Part shown: positions 37,103 to 45,837 of the stretch, piece by piece
Position numbering within the stretch: position 1 is the stretch's first letter
Layout of the letters: each line of letters starts with the position of its first letter
Assembly (NCBI GenBank): GCA_030433355.1
Contig: JAUIMG010000002.1
Span: 248,001-312,000, forward strand
Length of the DNA: 64,000 bases
Direction of reading: 5' to 3'
From: Bacteroidia bacterium
GTDB taxonomy: Bacteria > Bacteroidota > Bacteroidia > Flavobacteriales_E > Vicingaceae
The notes under the pieces: model-generated
Told to the model about the DNA's origin: nothing
The model's database searches: none
Seen by the model: the letters and a program-made list of their open reading frames with translations, nothing else
Made by a program: the position numbers and the translations under genes

Positions 37103-38370
37103 GCGATTATCTTATTTTCAGAACCTATAGCTTCTAACATTTTTAGATACTCCCCTTTCTTTTTCTCAAATTCTCCCAAATATTCTTCCTTGACGGGATT
37201 TGCGGAAGGGAATTTTTGTTTGTAGGGATCTACTTGCTTTCCATTTTTCCAAAATCTATAGCAAACGTGAGGTCCTGTAGCTAAGCCAGTACTCCCCACA
37301 TATCCAATAATATCGCCTTGTTTTACATGCTGCCCATTTTTCACATTTCTTCTACTCATGTGGAGGTATTGCGTAGAGTATACGCTATTGTGTTTAATTT
37401 TCACATACTTCCCATTTCCGCTAGTATAGCTAGCAGCAATAACTACTCCATCTCCGGTGCTCATAATCGGAGTTCCTCTTGGTGCAGCATAATCTGTCCC
37501 TAGATGAGCTTTCCACCTTTTCTGTACCGGATGAAATCTTCTTAAAGTATATCTAGAAGATAGCCTGCTAAATTTTAAGGGAGATTTTAAAAAGGCTTTT
37601 CTAAGGCTAGTGGCATCTAAATCAAAGTAGTCTTCATTGTCGCCTTGCTTAAAATATAAGCCATAGTATGGTGTTTTAAAGTGGTTAAATTCTACAGCAA
37701 GAATTTGATCAATTCCTATGGCTTGATCTTCTACATAGTTTACCGTGTATACTACTTTATAAGAATCGCCTTTTTGGATACGATAAAAGTCAATTGACCA
37801 AGCAAAAATATCAGCCATTTCAACTGCCAAGGCAGGACTAGCATTTGCTTTTTGTAGACTTTCATATAAAGAAGATTGAATGCTTCCACTAATGGTTTCA
37901 GTCTTTTGGATTACCTCTTTAGCGTCCTTGTATATCTCAACACTATCTCTTAAATCAAACACTACATAATCTATAGGGTTTATTTGGTAAATGAAATAGG
38001 CTACGCTCTCTGCACTATCTTTCTTTTTAAAAATGTGGTAGTTTTTGCCTGCCGCCATTTTTCTAACATCAAAAATATCTTTAGAATCTTTTGCTATTCT
38101 ATCTATAGTGACATAATCTACACCATGAGGCAGAAGAATATTGGCTAAAAATTCATTCTTTTTTATGGTTGCTGACACCTTATGGAAGTCTTCAAGCGAA
38201 ATCCCAAAGGCTTCTTCTTTATCTTGTATTAATGTGTCAGCATGGATAACTTCAGTCTCTATATTTTGAAGTGGAACTATAGAATCTGCATAGTCTTTCA
38301 TGAAAAACAAAACAGCTATTCCAAGTAAAATAGTTAGGGAAGTAGTAAGAATGTGAAGTTTTTTTCTCAA
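37087..38370 (-). CDS. M23-family peptidoglycan metallopeptidase
   Basis: This 427-residue protein has an N-terminal membrane anchor (about 10-25) and a long region around 55-265 resembling OapA/opacity-associated LysM-like domains. The LytM/M23 domain follows: His289-x3-Asp293 (HLGTD), His337 (QYLHMS) and His368-x-Cys370 (GPHVCYRF). In most M23 enzymes the last pair is HxH, so here Cys replaces the third zinc-ligand position. Cys can bind zinc, and this form appears to be normal for the lineage, so the enzyme is probably active. It cuts peptide cross-bridges in the cell wall. Confidence 0.88.
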   Translation of the reverse strand: MRKKLHILTTSLTILLGIAVLFFMKDYADSIVPLQNIETEVIHADTLIQDKEEAFGISLEDFHKVSATIKKNEFLANILLPHGVDYVTIDRIAKDSKDIFDVRKMAAGKNYHIFKKKDSAESVAYFIYQINPIDYVVFDLRDSVEIYKDAKEVIQKTETISGSIQSSLYESLQKANASPALAVEMADIFAWSIDFYRIQKGDSYKVVYTVNYVEDQAIGIDQILAVEFNHFKTPYYGLYFKQGDNEDYFDLDATSLRKAFLKSPLKFSRLSSRYTLRRFHPVQKRWKAHLGTDYAAPRGTPIMSTGDGVVIAASYTSGNGKYVKIKHNSVYSTQYLHMSRRNVKNGQHVKQGDIIGYVGSTGLATGPHVCYRFWKNGKQVDPYKQKFPSANPVKEEYLGEFEKKKGEYLKMLEAIGSENKIIAQNPS

Positions 38371-38467
38371 TTTTTTTTGCTTATCTTTTAAGATGATTTA
38401 AGCAAAAATAACATTAAGAGATTGTAGGAGAGAACTCCGTTCAGCATCTTACTAACACAAGAATGTT

Positions 38468-39331
38468 TTAATCTAGTTTAGCAATTGGATTCGCTAAATT
38501 TTTATAGTCAGTTAATTCCATACGAATAGAACCTACTAGCACTTTAGCTTTTACAAGTACTGGTATTTTATTCTCATCAGCAGAAATATATACCATCAAA
38601 TCATTATCGGCTTTAAAAACCCTACCCTCTTGAACTACAGGGTTAAACACCATGCATCTAAATTTTCCCTTCTTTATATCTATGTTTTCGTATCCACTGA
38701 ATTTTATTCTTAGTGGATAGATTTCTTCATCAACGAATGAATCGAATTCAAAAGTATCTCCAACTTTAACATTAGAGAAATCTATTGTGCGGGCATAGTA
38801 AAAAGAAGAAAGCATGTCTTGGACCCCATGAGGAATTTCGTAGGTTTCTTTCTTTTGGTTTACGACATATCCTTTGTTTTGAAAAAATTTATAGTCCTGT
38901 GCTTTTTTATAGCCTCCTTCATTTATTCTTCTAATAAACAACCAAGGGAAAACTCCATCTTCATCAATATAGGTCTCGTATCTATCGCGGACTTTAAAAA
39001 ACCAATCGAAGCCCCCAATACTTTTACCTGTGCCAACAATATGCAATAGCTTTCTATCTTGCACTGTCATGGTAGTTTCTCTTACTTCTATTTTAGCAAC
39101 ACCTGCATTAACTATTCCATAGGCTAGTTTAAACTCTAACTGCTCTCCAACTTGAAAAGCATTATGATTAATAGATCTCAATTCAATTTCTGATTTTGTA
39201 TTTCTAGCTTCGCTTGGCAAACTATCTTGGCCATTAGAAATTAAATGAATGTGGTTTAGTGCTATCACTAAAAAGAGGCATCCTAATTTTTTCATCTTCT
39301 TTTTCGAGAAATATTCCAAAGTCCGTGCCAT
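38468..39331 (-). CDS. DUF3108 domain secreted protein
   Basis: The frame gives 287 residues. A second ATG at 39295 (MKKLGCLFLVIALNHI) starts a clean signal peptide and is the likelier start, giving about 275 residues. The mature part (FQVGEQLEFKLAYGIVNAGVAKIEV and VGTGKSIGGFDWFFKVRDRYETYID) matches DUF3108, a beta-rich periplasmic family. Exact function is unknown. It lies 7 bp downstream of the SpoU methylase gene, same orientation. Confidence 0.82.
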   Translation of the reverse strand: MARTLEYFSKKKMKKLGCLFLVIALNHIHLISNGQDSLPSEARNTKSEIELRSINHNAFQVGEQLEFKLAYGIVNAGVAKIEVRETTMTVQDRKLLHIVGTGKSIGGFDWFFKVRDRYETYIDEDGVFPWLFIRRINEGGYKKAQDYKFFQNKGYVVNQKKETYEIPHGVQDMLSSFYYARTIDFSNVKVGDTFEFDSFVDEEIYPLRIKFSGYENIDIKKGKFRCMVFNPVVQEGRVFKADNDLMVYISADENKIPVLVKAKVLVGSIRMELTDYKNLANPIAKLD

Positions 39332-39338
39332 TAATTTT

Positions 39339-39878
39339 TTAGGGTTTAGAATTGTAGCTCTTAAACAGCTCCCACATTACGATTCCTGCACTAACAGAAA
39401 TATTTAAAGAATGCTTGGTGCCTATTTGAGGAATTTCAATTACATCATCAGAAAAGTTAACTGCCTCTTGAGAAACTCCTTTTACTTCATTGCCGAAAAC
39501 GATGGCAAGAGGCACTTTAGTATCGACTTTGTATTTTTCTAGGCTTGTGGTATTTTCTGCTTGCTCAATACTTGCTAGTCTATATCCTTCTTCTTTTAGA
39601 ATTTTTAAAGCATCTAAAGTTTCTTCATAATAGTCCCATTCTACTGTTTCTGTAGCGCCTAATGCTGTTTTGTTTATTTCTCTATGTGGAGGTTTTGCAC
39701 TAATTCCACAAAGAATGATTTTCTCTATGGCAAAAGCATCCGCCGTTCTAAAAACAGAGCCTATATTATTTAAACTTCTAATATTATCTAGCACTACAAT
39801 AAGCCTAGTTTTTTCAGTTGCTTTAAATTCTTCAACGCTTTTTCGGTTGAGTTCTTCGTTTGAAAGTATTCGATTCAT
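39339..39878 (-). CDS. SpoU/TrmH-family RNA 2'-O-methyltransferase
   Basis: This 179-residue protein carries the three SPOUT motifs: NIGSVFRTADAF (motif 1), IVFGNEVKGVS (motif 2) and IPQIGTKHSLNISVSAGIV (motif 3), whose deep trefoil knot binds S-adenosylmethionine. The compact length without an N-terminal L30-like domain resembles TrmH/TrmL enzymes that methylate tRNA. The target nucleotide is not known. Confidence 0.88.
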   Translation of the reverse strand: MNRILSNEELNRKSVEEFKATEKTRLIVVLDNIRSLNNIGSVFRTADAFAIEKIILCGISAKPPHREINKTALGATETVEWDYYEETLDALKILKEEGYRLASIEQAENTTSLEKYKVDTKVPLAIVFGNEVKGVSQEAVNFSDDVIEIPQIGTKHSLNISVSAGIVMWELFKSYNSKP

Positions 39879-39966
39879 CTAGGCTGTGAAAAACTATTCA
39901 TAAATTGCTTAATATGAAATTAATGTCGCTTATAACAAAGATTAATTTCGCTATCAAAGTTAGCAT

Positions 39967-42597
39967 TTGAAGAAGAAAGAAAATAGCAAAAAGGAAAAGA
40001 AAGAAACTCCTTTAATGAAGCAATATCGAGAGATAAAAGCGAAGCATCCAGATGCTTTGTTGCTTTTTCGAGTAGGAGACTTTTACGAGACTTTTGGGGA
40101 AGATGCTATTAGGGCTTCTAAGATATTGGGGATAGTGCTAACCAAGAGGCATAATGGCTCTGCGAATGAGATTGAACTGGCTGGCTTTCCGCATCATTCT
40201 TTAGATACCTATTTGCCTAAATTGGTGAGAGCCGGGAATAGAGTTGCTATTTGCGATCAATTAGAAGACCCTAAGCAAACTAAAACCATTGTAAAAAGAG
40301 GAATTACAGAGTTGGTTACTCCGGGAGTATCTTACAATGATGAGGTGTTGCAACAAAAAGCGAATAACTTCTTAGCTGCTGTTCATTTTCACAAAGATCA
40401 AGTAGGGGTTTCTTTTCTTGATATTTCTACAGGAGAGTTTCTCTTAGCAGAAGGCAATGAAGGAGAAATTGATAAGTTGTTGCAGACATTTCAGCCTAGT
40501 GAAGTGCTTTTTCAAAAGCAACACCGCAAACGATTTGAAGAAGTTTTTGGTAAAGGATATTTTACCTACATGTTAGAAGATTGGGTGTTTCACTTAGATT
40601 ACGCCAATGATATTTTAACCAAGCATTTTGATACCAAAACACTGAAGGGTTTTGGAGTTTCTTCGCTACAATTTGGAACTATAGCTGCAGGGGTTGCATT
40701 GCATTATTTATCGGATACTCAACATGAACAGTTGCAACATATCAATTCCTTATCTAGGATTGATACCAAAGATTATGTTTGGCTGGATAGATTTACCATT
40801 CGCAATTTAGAGCTCATTTATTCTAGTAATGAAGGAGCTGTAACTCTTGCTGATGTTTTAGATCAAACCATTTCTCCTATGGGAGGAAGGTTAATGAAAA
40901 GATGGATTTCGTTGCCTTTGAAAGAGGTTAAGCCAATTCAAAATAGACTTTCTATTGTAGAGTATTTACTTGGGAATTCGGACTTATCTTCTTTTTTAAG
41001 AGGACAAATAAAGCAAATTGGAGACTTAGAAAGATTAATTTCTAAAGTAGCTACCTCTAGAATTCATCCAAGAGAGTTGGTGCAACTTAGTAAAGCGCTT
41101 CAAAGTATTGAACCTATCAAAGAGAATCTTTCTAAAACTAAGAATGCTCCACTAAAAGTGCTAGGAGAGCAGTTGAACGCTTGCCAAAGTTTAAAAGAGA
41201 AGATACAAACCCAAATAAAAGAAGAGCCTTCTGTATTAATTACGAAGGGGAATGTGATTCAAGATGGGGTGAATGAAGAGCTGGATGAGTTAAGAGGTCT
41301 GCAGCGTTCAGGTAAAGAAAGTTTAGCAGCAATTCAAAAAAGAGAAACAGAAGCAACGGGTATTTCCTCGCTAAAAATCGCCTTCAATAATGTATTTGGT
41401 TATTACATAGAAGTAAGGAATACGCATAAAGACAAAGTACCTGCAGATTGGATCAGAAAGCAGACTTTGGTAAATGCAGAGCGTTATATTACAGAAGAGC
41501 TTAAAGAATACGAAACGAAAATATTAGGTGCCGAAGATCGAATTATGGTTTTAGAGCAAAAAATCTATGCCGATTTATTGCAAGAAGCTAAAGAGTATAT
41601 TCAGGCTTGTCAGCTAAATGCTTATCTCATAGCTCAATTAGATTGTTATTTGTCTTTTGCCTCCATAGCTGAACTGAATGCATATACCAAGCCCGAAGTA
41701 AATGATAGCCTTGTTTTAGATATTAAAGATGGTCGTCATCCGGTGATTGAACAACAAATGGGGCCAGATGAAGAGTATGTTGCTAATGATGTATTTCTGA
41801 GTAATGATCAACAGCAGATCATGATGATTACAGGACCTAATATGTCTGGTAAATCAGCACTTTTAAGACAAACTGCTTTGATTACTTTGATGGCTCAGAT
41901 AGGTAGTTTCGTGCCTGCAAAGCATGCGAGCATAGGAATTGTAGATAAGATTTTCACTAGAGTAGGGGCATCCGATAATATTTCAACAGGAGAATCTACC
42001 TTTATGGTAGAGATGAATGAGACAGCCAGTATTCTAAACAATGTTTCAGAGCGAAGTTTGATATTATTGGATGAGATAGGTAGAGGAACAAGTACCTACG
42101 ATGGGATTTCTATAGCTTGGGCCATCGCAGAATTTTTACATGAGAATAAGAACCACAACCCTAAAACCCTCTTTGCAACCCATTACCATGAGCTGAATGA
42201 TATGTCGAAGAAGTTTTCTAGGATAAAAAATTTCAACGTATCTGTAAAAGAAATTGGCAAGCGAATTATTTTCATGCGAAAGTTGGTGGAGGGAGGAAGT
42301 AACCACAGTTTTGGAATTCATGTGGCAAAAATGGCTGGGATGCCTGCAGTATTGATTAGAAGAGCAAATGATATTCTTGCTTCTTTAGAAGAAAAAAGTA
42401 AGAAGCGCGCAGAGGTAAATGTTGTTGCAAAAGACTTAACTGAAGAGGAAAAGTACCAATTGAGTTTCTTTCAGTTGGATGATCCTGTATTGGAACAAAT
42501 CAAGGAGGAGCTAACTAAAATGGATATAAATACCCTTACTCCAGTAGAGGCTTTGTTCAAGTTGAATGAGATAAAAAAAATGGTAGGAGGGAAGTGA
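39967..42597 (+). CDS. mutS: DNA mismatch repair ATPase MutS
   Basis: This 876-residue protein has the mismatch-contacting [14 protein letters not shown] in domain I, Walker [14 protein letters not shown], and Walker [15 protein letters not shown]. It scans for mismatches and recruits MutL. The frame starts with TTG at 39967, giving a lysine-rich leader [23 protein letters not shown]. The segment ETPLMKQY is typical of MutS starts in this phylum, so the TTG is preferred over the internal ATG at 40015. It is the last clearly core gene before the tRNA cluster. Confidence 0.93.
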   Translation: MKKKENSKKEKKETPLMKQYREIKAKHPDALLLFRVGDFYETFGEDAIRASKILGIVLTKRHNGSANEIELAGFPHHSLDTYLPKLVRAGNRVAICDQLEDPKQTKTIVKRGITELVTPGVSYNDEVLQQKANNFLAAVHFHKDQVGVSFLDISTGEFLLAEGNEGEIDKLLQTFQPSEVLFQKQHRKRFEEVFGKGYFTYMLEDWVFHLDYANDILTKHFDTKTLKGFGVSSLQFGTIAAGVALHYLSDTQHEQLQHINSLSRIDTKDYVWLDRFTIRNLELIYSSNEGAVTLADVLDQTISPMGGRLMKRWISLPLKEVKPIQNRLSIVEYLLGNSDLSSFLRGQIKQIGDLERLISKVATSRIHPRELVQLSKALQSIEPIKENLSKTKNAPLKVLGEQLNACQSLKEKIQTQIKEEPSVLITKGNVIQDGVNEELDELRGLQRSGKESLAAIQKRETEATGISSLKIAFNNVFGYYIEVRNTHKDKVPADWIRKQTLVNAERYITEELKEYETKILGAEDRIMVLEQKIYADLLQEAKEYIQACQLNAYLIAQLDCYLSFASIAELNAYTKPEVNDSLVLDIKDGRHPVIEQQMGPDEEYVANDVFLSNDQQQIMMITGPNMSGKSALLRQTALITLMAQIGSFVPAKHASIGIVDKIFTRVGASDNISTGESTFMVEMNETASILNNVSERSLILLDEIGRGTSTYDGISIAWAIAEFLHENKNHNPKTLFATHYHELNDMSKKFSRIKNFNVSVKEIGKRIIFMRKLVEGGSNHSFGIHVAKMAGMPAVLIRRANDILASLEEKSKKRAEVNVVAKDLTEEEKYQLSFFQLDDPVLEQIKEELTKMDINTLTPVEALFKLNEIKKMVGGK

Positions 42598-42837
42598 AGA
42601 AAAAAGGCTGAAAGATAAAAGCTGGGGAATAGTAAACTGTATATTTTGAAGACCATAAGCTTGCTAGTAATTATGAAAGTAGCTATTAGAAAGTGGGAAG
42701 AGAAAAAATAAAATCGAGAAATAACATTTTGGTGTTAGATGTTTGTCGAATAAAAATTAGCTGAAAAAGGTCTTCAGAAAATAAAAAATATTACTTTTGT
42801 TGCCCCTATAAAAAGGGAAGTTCTTTAGATTAAAAAT

Positions 42838-42913
<76 letters not shown>

Positions 42914-42916
42914 TTT

Positions 42917-42944
42917 CCTTCGCGAAATGCGAAGGATTTTTTTT
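42917..42944 (+). terminator. Terminator after tRNA-Gly
   Basis: Stem CCTTCGC/GCGAAGG with GAAAT loop, then eight T. Confidence 0.88.
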
Positions 42945-43043
42945 GGAAGTGTCTTCTGAATGAAAGTTTGGAATTTACCTTTTCAATGCTCACCTTATTT
43001 AATTATGGTGGACGATGCCCGGGTGGTGGAATTGGTAGACACG
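42944..43043 (+). repeat. 100-bp direct repeat, copy 1
   Basis: Identical over 100 bases to 43121-43220. It comprises about 73 bp of upstream (promoter-containing) sequence and the 5' part of tRNA-Leu down to the anticodon stem. Confidence 0.95.
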
Positions 43044-43074
43044 TCCCGCTTAAAGCGGGATGGTCATTGCGACC
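43017..43074 (+). pseudogene. 3'-truncated tRNA-Leu copy
   Basis: The first 27 bases equal the intact tRNA-Leu. The anticodon stem then changes to TCCCG/CGGGA while remaining perfectly paired around loop CTTAAAG (anticodon UAA), and a variable-arm-like GGTCATTGCGACC follows. No T arm or 3' acceptor strand is present afterwards, so it cannot fold as a normal tRNA. Confidence 0.75.
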
Positions 43075-43120
43075 TTCTAGGAGTTATTTGAATTAAAATC
43101 TTTACTTCGGTAAAGTAAAA

Positions 43121-43220
43121 TGGAAGTGTCTTCTGAATGAAAGTTTGGAATTTACCTTTTCAATGCTCACCTTATTTAATTATGGTGGACGATGCCCGGG
43201 TGGTGGAATTGGTAGACACG
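43121..43220 (+). repeat. 100-bp direct repeat, copy 2
   Basis: Second copy of the 42944-43043 repeat; this one continues into the complete tRNA-Leu. Confidence 0.95.
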
Positions 43221-43278
43221 CAGGACTTAAAATCCTGTGATCATTGCGATCGTGCCGGTTCGACCCCGGCTCCGGGTA
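43194..43278 (+). tRNA. tRNA-Leu (UAA)
   Basis: An 85-nt class II tRNA with anticodon stem CAGGA/TCCTG, loop CTTAAAA (anticodon TAA), long variable arm GATCATTGCGATC and T arm GCCGGTTCGACCCCGGC. The acceptor ends GCCCGGG and TCCGGGT pair with G-U at positions 1-72 and 7-66. CCA is not encoded after the discriminator A. Confidence 0.9.
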
Positions 43279-43289
43279 CATTATGGATA

Positions 43290-43324
43290 AAGGGATTGCT
43301 AGAAATAGCAGTCCCTTTTTTTGT
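43290..43324 (+). terminator. Terminator after tRNA-Leu
   Basis: Stem GGGATTGCTA/TAGCAGTCCC with GAAA loop and a run of seven T. Confidence 0.9.
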
Positions 43325-43444
43325 TTGTTGGAGTGTGACTGCGGAGTGTGCTTTTTAAAGATAAATCAAATTTCAAGGCAACCATTCTGAATAATTGTCG
43401 TCTTAAAAGTATAAAGTACCGAAAGGTATTTTTTTTAACCTCAT

Positions 43445-43485
43445 TCGTCACACAAAAAAATAAAAACAGTATATTTGTGTTACGA
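43445..43485 (+). promoter_or_regulatory. Promoter with inverted-repeat operator for the XRE-ImmA gene
   Basis: TCGTCACACAAA (43445-43456) and TTTGTGTTACGA (43474-43485) form 12-bp arms with one mismatch and a 17-bp spacer. The right arm overlaps a TATATTTG -7 element (43470-43477, TAnnTTTG). A bound dimer would cover the promoter, so the downstream helix-turn-helix protein is the obvious candidate. Confidence 0.65.
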
Positions 43486-43498
43486 TAAATAAAAAATT

Positions 43499-44578
43499 AT
43501 GAATATAGATTTAGCACATAGACTAAAACAACTTAGAGAGCAACGAGGGTTATCTCTTAATGAATTGGGGCAACTTGTTGGTGTGACTAAACAAACAATA
43601 CATAAGTATGAGCAAGAAGGTAAAAGACCTAGTACCTCTACTGTCCTTAAATTAGGAAAAGCACTGCAGATTCACCCATCAGAGTTGTTTAATTCGGAAA
43701 CGATTGATATAAATATTGACAATATTAGATTTAGAGAAGAGGAGATGGTTCTTCATAAAAGACAGCATTTAGATTCAATAAAGAGTATTTGCAAAGACTA
43801 TATCCATAAGTTAATTGAATTAAAAGCATTGGTTCAAGAAAATACCAATTTTGATAACCCTCTAGTGGGTTACGAAATACAATCAAAAAAGGATGTGGAG
43901 CAGGCTGCTAAATTATTACGTAAAAAGTGGAAATTAGGACGAGCACCTATCACAGATGTAATACAATTAGTTGAAGAAAAGGGTATTGTTGTAGTTGAAG
44001 TTGACTTTAATGAGAGTTTTACTGGACTAAGTGGTTGCGTCAATAATGAAATTCATTTTATGGTAGTTAACAAAAACTGTAAAGATGTAACCAGAAAAAG
44101 ATTTACAAGTCTTCACGAGCTAGGCCATATAACACTCGAATTTGCAGATAATTTGAGCGAAGGTCTTATTGAGTTCTTGTGTAATCATTTTGCAGGAGCT
44201 GTTCTATTAGTTGATGATACTTTAGCTATTGAATTAGGAAAGAATAGAAATAACATTTCTCTGGGAGAACTTAAAAGAGTTAAGGAAAAATATGGAGCTT
44301 CTATCATGGCAATTATCCTACGAGCGAAGCACATTGGGTTTATTTCAGAAAGCACTCATGATGAATGGTGGGATTCTTATAATAGCTGGAATGCGGCTAA
44401 TTCTACAAATGAATTCGGTAACTATATGAGTGCCGAAAAACCAACTCTTTTTAATAACCTAATTAGAAAAGGGATTATTGAAAAGAGAATAACATGGGGA
44501 AAAGCGGCAGAATTGAAGAAAACAAAAATAGATATGTTAAAACAAGAGTTAAATGAGTTATCATTTAAAGTAAGCTAA
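43499..44578 (+). CDS. XRE helix-turn-helix / ImmA-IrrE metallopeptidase
   Basis: This 359-residue protein has an N-terminal XRE domain (residues 5-64, LKQLREQRGLSLNELGQLVGV). A C-terminal M78 zinc peptidase follows with His206-Glu207-x2-His210 (HELGH). Such proteins repress their own promoter and, when activated, cleave repressors; they are common in phage, ICE and toxin-antitoxin loci. The stop and the next ATG share an A (TAATG), so the 142-residue partner is translationally coupled. The 12-bp inverted repeat over the promoter is a likely autoregulatory site. Confidence 0.88.
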   Translation: MNIDLAHRLKQLREQRGLSLNELGQLVGVTKQTIHKYEQEGKRPSTSTVLKLGKALQIHPSELFNSETIDINIDNIRFREEEMVLHKRQHLDSIKSICKDYIHKLIELKALVQENTNFDNPLVGYEIQSKKDVEQAAKLLRKKWKLGRAPITDVIQLVEEKGIVVVEVDFNESFTGLSGCVNNEIHFMVVNKNCKDVTRKRFTSLHELGHITLEFADNLSEGLIEFLCNHFAGAVLLVDDTLAIELGKNRNNISLGELKRVKEKYGASIMAIILRAKHIGFISESTHDEWWDSYNSWNAANSTNEFGNYMSAEKPTLFNNLIRKGIIEKRITWGKAAELKKTKIDMLKQELNELSFKVS

Positions 44579-45006
44579 TGTATTATATAGTAAACGACAT
44601 AGAAAACCTTGCACAATTAAACTTATTAGGGGTTTTACAATCTATAACCTTATCGTGTACTTCTATTTCGGTAACTAATATTAAGATGAATGATTGGTCT
44701 GATTACAAACAAAAACAATGGTCAAAAATGTTTACCGATAATAATGTTCAACACATTGAAGTAGAATTTAATTTTTATAATTTTTCATTAAATAATAAGA
44801 ATAAATTATTCGGAATCTCAGATGGTGATAAGAGCTCAATTTATCAATGCCTTACTAGCGGCTCAACGTTGGTAACAAGCAATAATTTAATAAAAAATTG
44901 CGCAGAGTCCTTTCAGATTGAGGTTCTATATTTTACTGAGTTTATATCTCATTTTATAAAAGACAAAATGATAATTAATACTTATAATGAAATTCAAATA
45001 ATATGA
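44578..45006 (+). CDS. PIN-like partner of the XRE-ImmA protein
   Basis: This 142-residue protein shows SSIYQCLTSGSTLVTSNNLIKNCAESFQIEVL, which has the spacing of the PIN-domain stretch where an acidic residue, a T-x-D and an A-x-x-x-G-I-x-V follow. Here the Asp of T-x-D is replaced by Asn, and only some acidic residues (Asp90 region) remain. It may be a degenerate or non-canonical PIN nuclease acting as toxin with the coupled HTH-peptidase. This call is by pattern only and uncertain. Confidence 0.45.
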   Translation: MYYIVNDIENLAQLNLLGVLQSITLSCTSISVTNIKMNDWSDYKQKQWSKMFTDNNVQHIEVEFNFYNFSLNNKNKLFGISDGDKSSIYQCLTSGSTLVTSNNLIKNCAESFQIEVLYFTEFISHFIKDKMIINTYNEIQII

Positions 45007-45255
45007 AGTAACAGAATAAAAAAAAGCCCAGTCAATGACCAAGCTCTTTTCGTTTACAGATTAACTGTATTTATTTGTTTTGAGACTTCAAATATACAGA
45101 CTTTTCTGAATTACGCAAATCAGAGTTAGTTAACTGTCCAGTTTACCAATTAAGCTCATAGGTAAATATTAGCGCTTTTTTCCTCAATAAATAAGTACTT
45201 CTCAATCTGAGGTAAGAGAAAGAGCACTAATAATAAATGTCTAAAACTTAAAAAA

Positions 45256-45837
45256 ATGACATATTTTACACTATTTAATGGTAAAGATGACCAGTTTTAC
45301 TTTAACCTAAAAGCAGGTAATAATGAAATAATTCTCCAAAGTGAGGGCTATAAAACAAAACAAAACGCCCTGGGAGGAATTAAGTCAATACAGGAAAACT
45401 GTATTGATAAATCCCATTATGAGATGAAAAAAACTAAGAATGGAAAGCCATTCTTTGTTTTAAAAGCAGCCAATGGTGAGACTATTGGTAAAAGTGAGGA
45501 GTATAATTCCAATCAGGCTATGGAAAATGGTATAGACTCCGTTTGTACCAATGGAGTTTCTGAAATAATAAAGGACTTAACAAAGAAGGATGATTCGAAA
45601 AAAGAATTCGAAATCTATGTTAACGCTCAGCCTAAAAAATGGAAAAAGAAAGAGATTTCTTTTGTAGAGGTTGTTGAGCTTGCCTTTGGAGAATTTATTA
45701 ATAATGATAGAACCTGTTATACTGTGACATATAGCAGAGGAATGAATTCCAAGAAAGAAGGTTTGTTAGTCTTCAATAATTCAATTAATGTTAAATCTAA
45801 AATGATATTCAATGTTAGTGCAACAGATAAATCATAG
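45256..45837 (+). CDS. DUF1508 (YegP-like) repeats fused to a ubiquitin-like (multiubiquitin-family) domain
   Basis: This 193-residue protein contains two DUF1508 repeats (about 12-50 and 64-100; FYFNLKAGNNEIILQSEGY and PFFVLKAANGETIGKSEEY). A linker of Lys/Asp follows. Residues 117-193 form a beta-grasp-like domain (EFEIYVNAQPKKW, VVELAFGEF, YTVTYSRG, EGLLVFN, MIFNVSATDKS) that matches the bacterial multiubiquitin family, whose copies end in a TDKS-type segment. There is no di-glycine tail; the protein ends at Ser193. It is the first gene of a coupled operon with an E1-like enzyme and DUF6527, so it is the presumed conjugated modifier. Confidence 0.72.
   Translation: MTYFTLFNGKDDQFYFNLKAGNNEIILQSEGYKTKQNALGGIKSIQENCIDKSHYEMKKTKNGKPFFVLKAANGETIGKSEEYNSNQAMENGIDSVCTNGVSEIIKDLTKKDDSKKEFEIYVNAQPKKWKKKEISFVEVVELAFGEFINNDRTCYTVTYSRGMNSKKEGLLVFNNSINVKSKMIFNVSATDKS

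Noticed and set aside
43017-43074. First tRNA-Leu copy as a functional gene
   Set aside because: No T arm or 3' acceptor strand follows within a normal distance.
43194-43278. tRNA-Leu as integration site of an island
   Set aside because: I could not find a second copy of the tRNA 3' end in the window; the other end may lie outside, so no claim is made.
45010-45060. Terminator after the PIN-like gene
   Set aside because: The AAAAGC/GCTCTTTT pairing is weak and interrupted; not strong enough to list.
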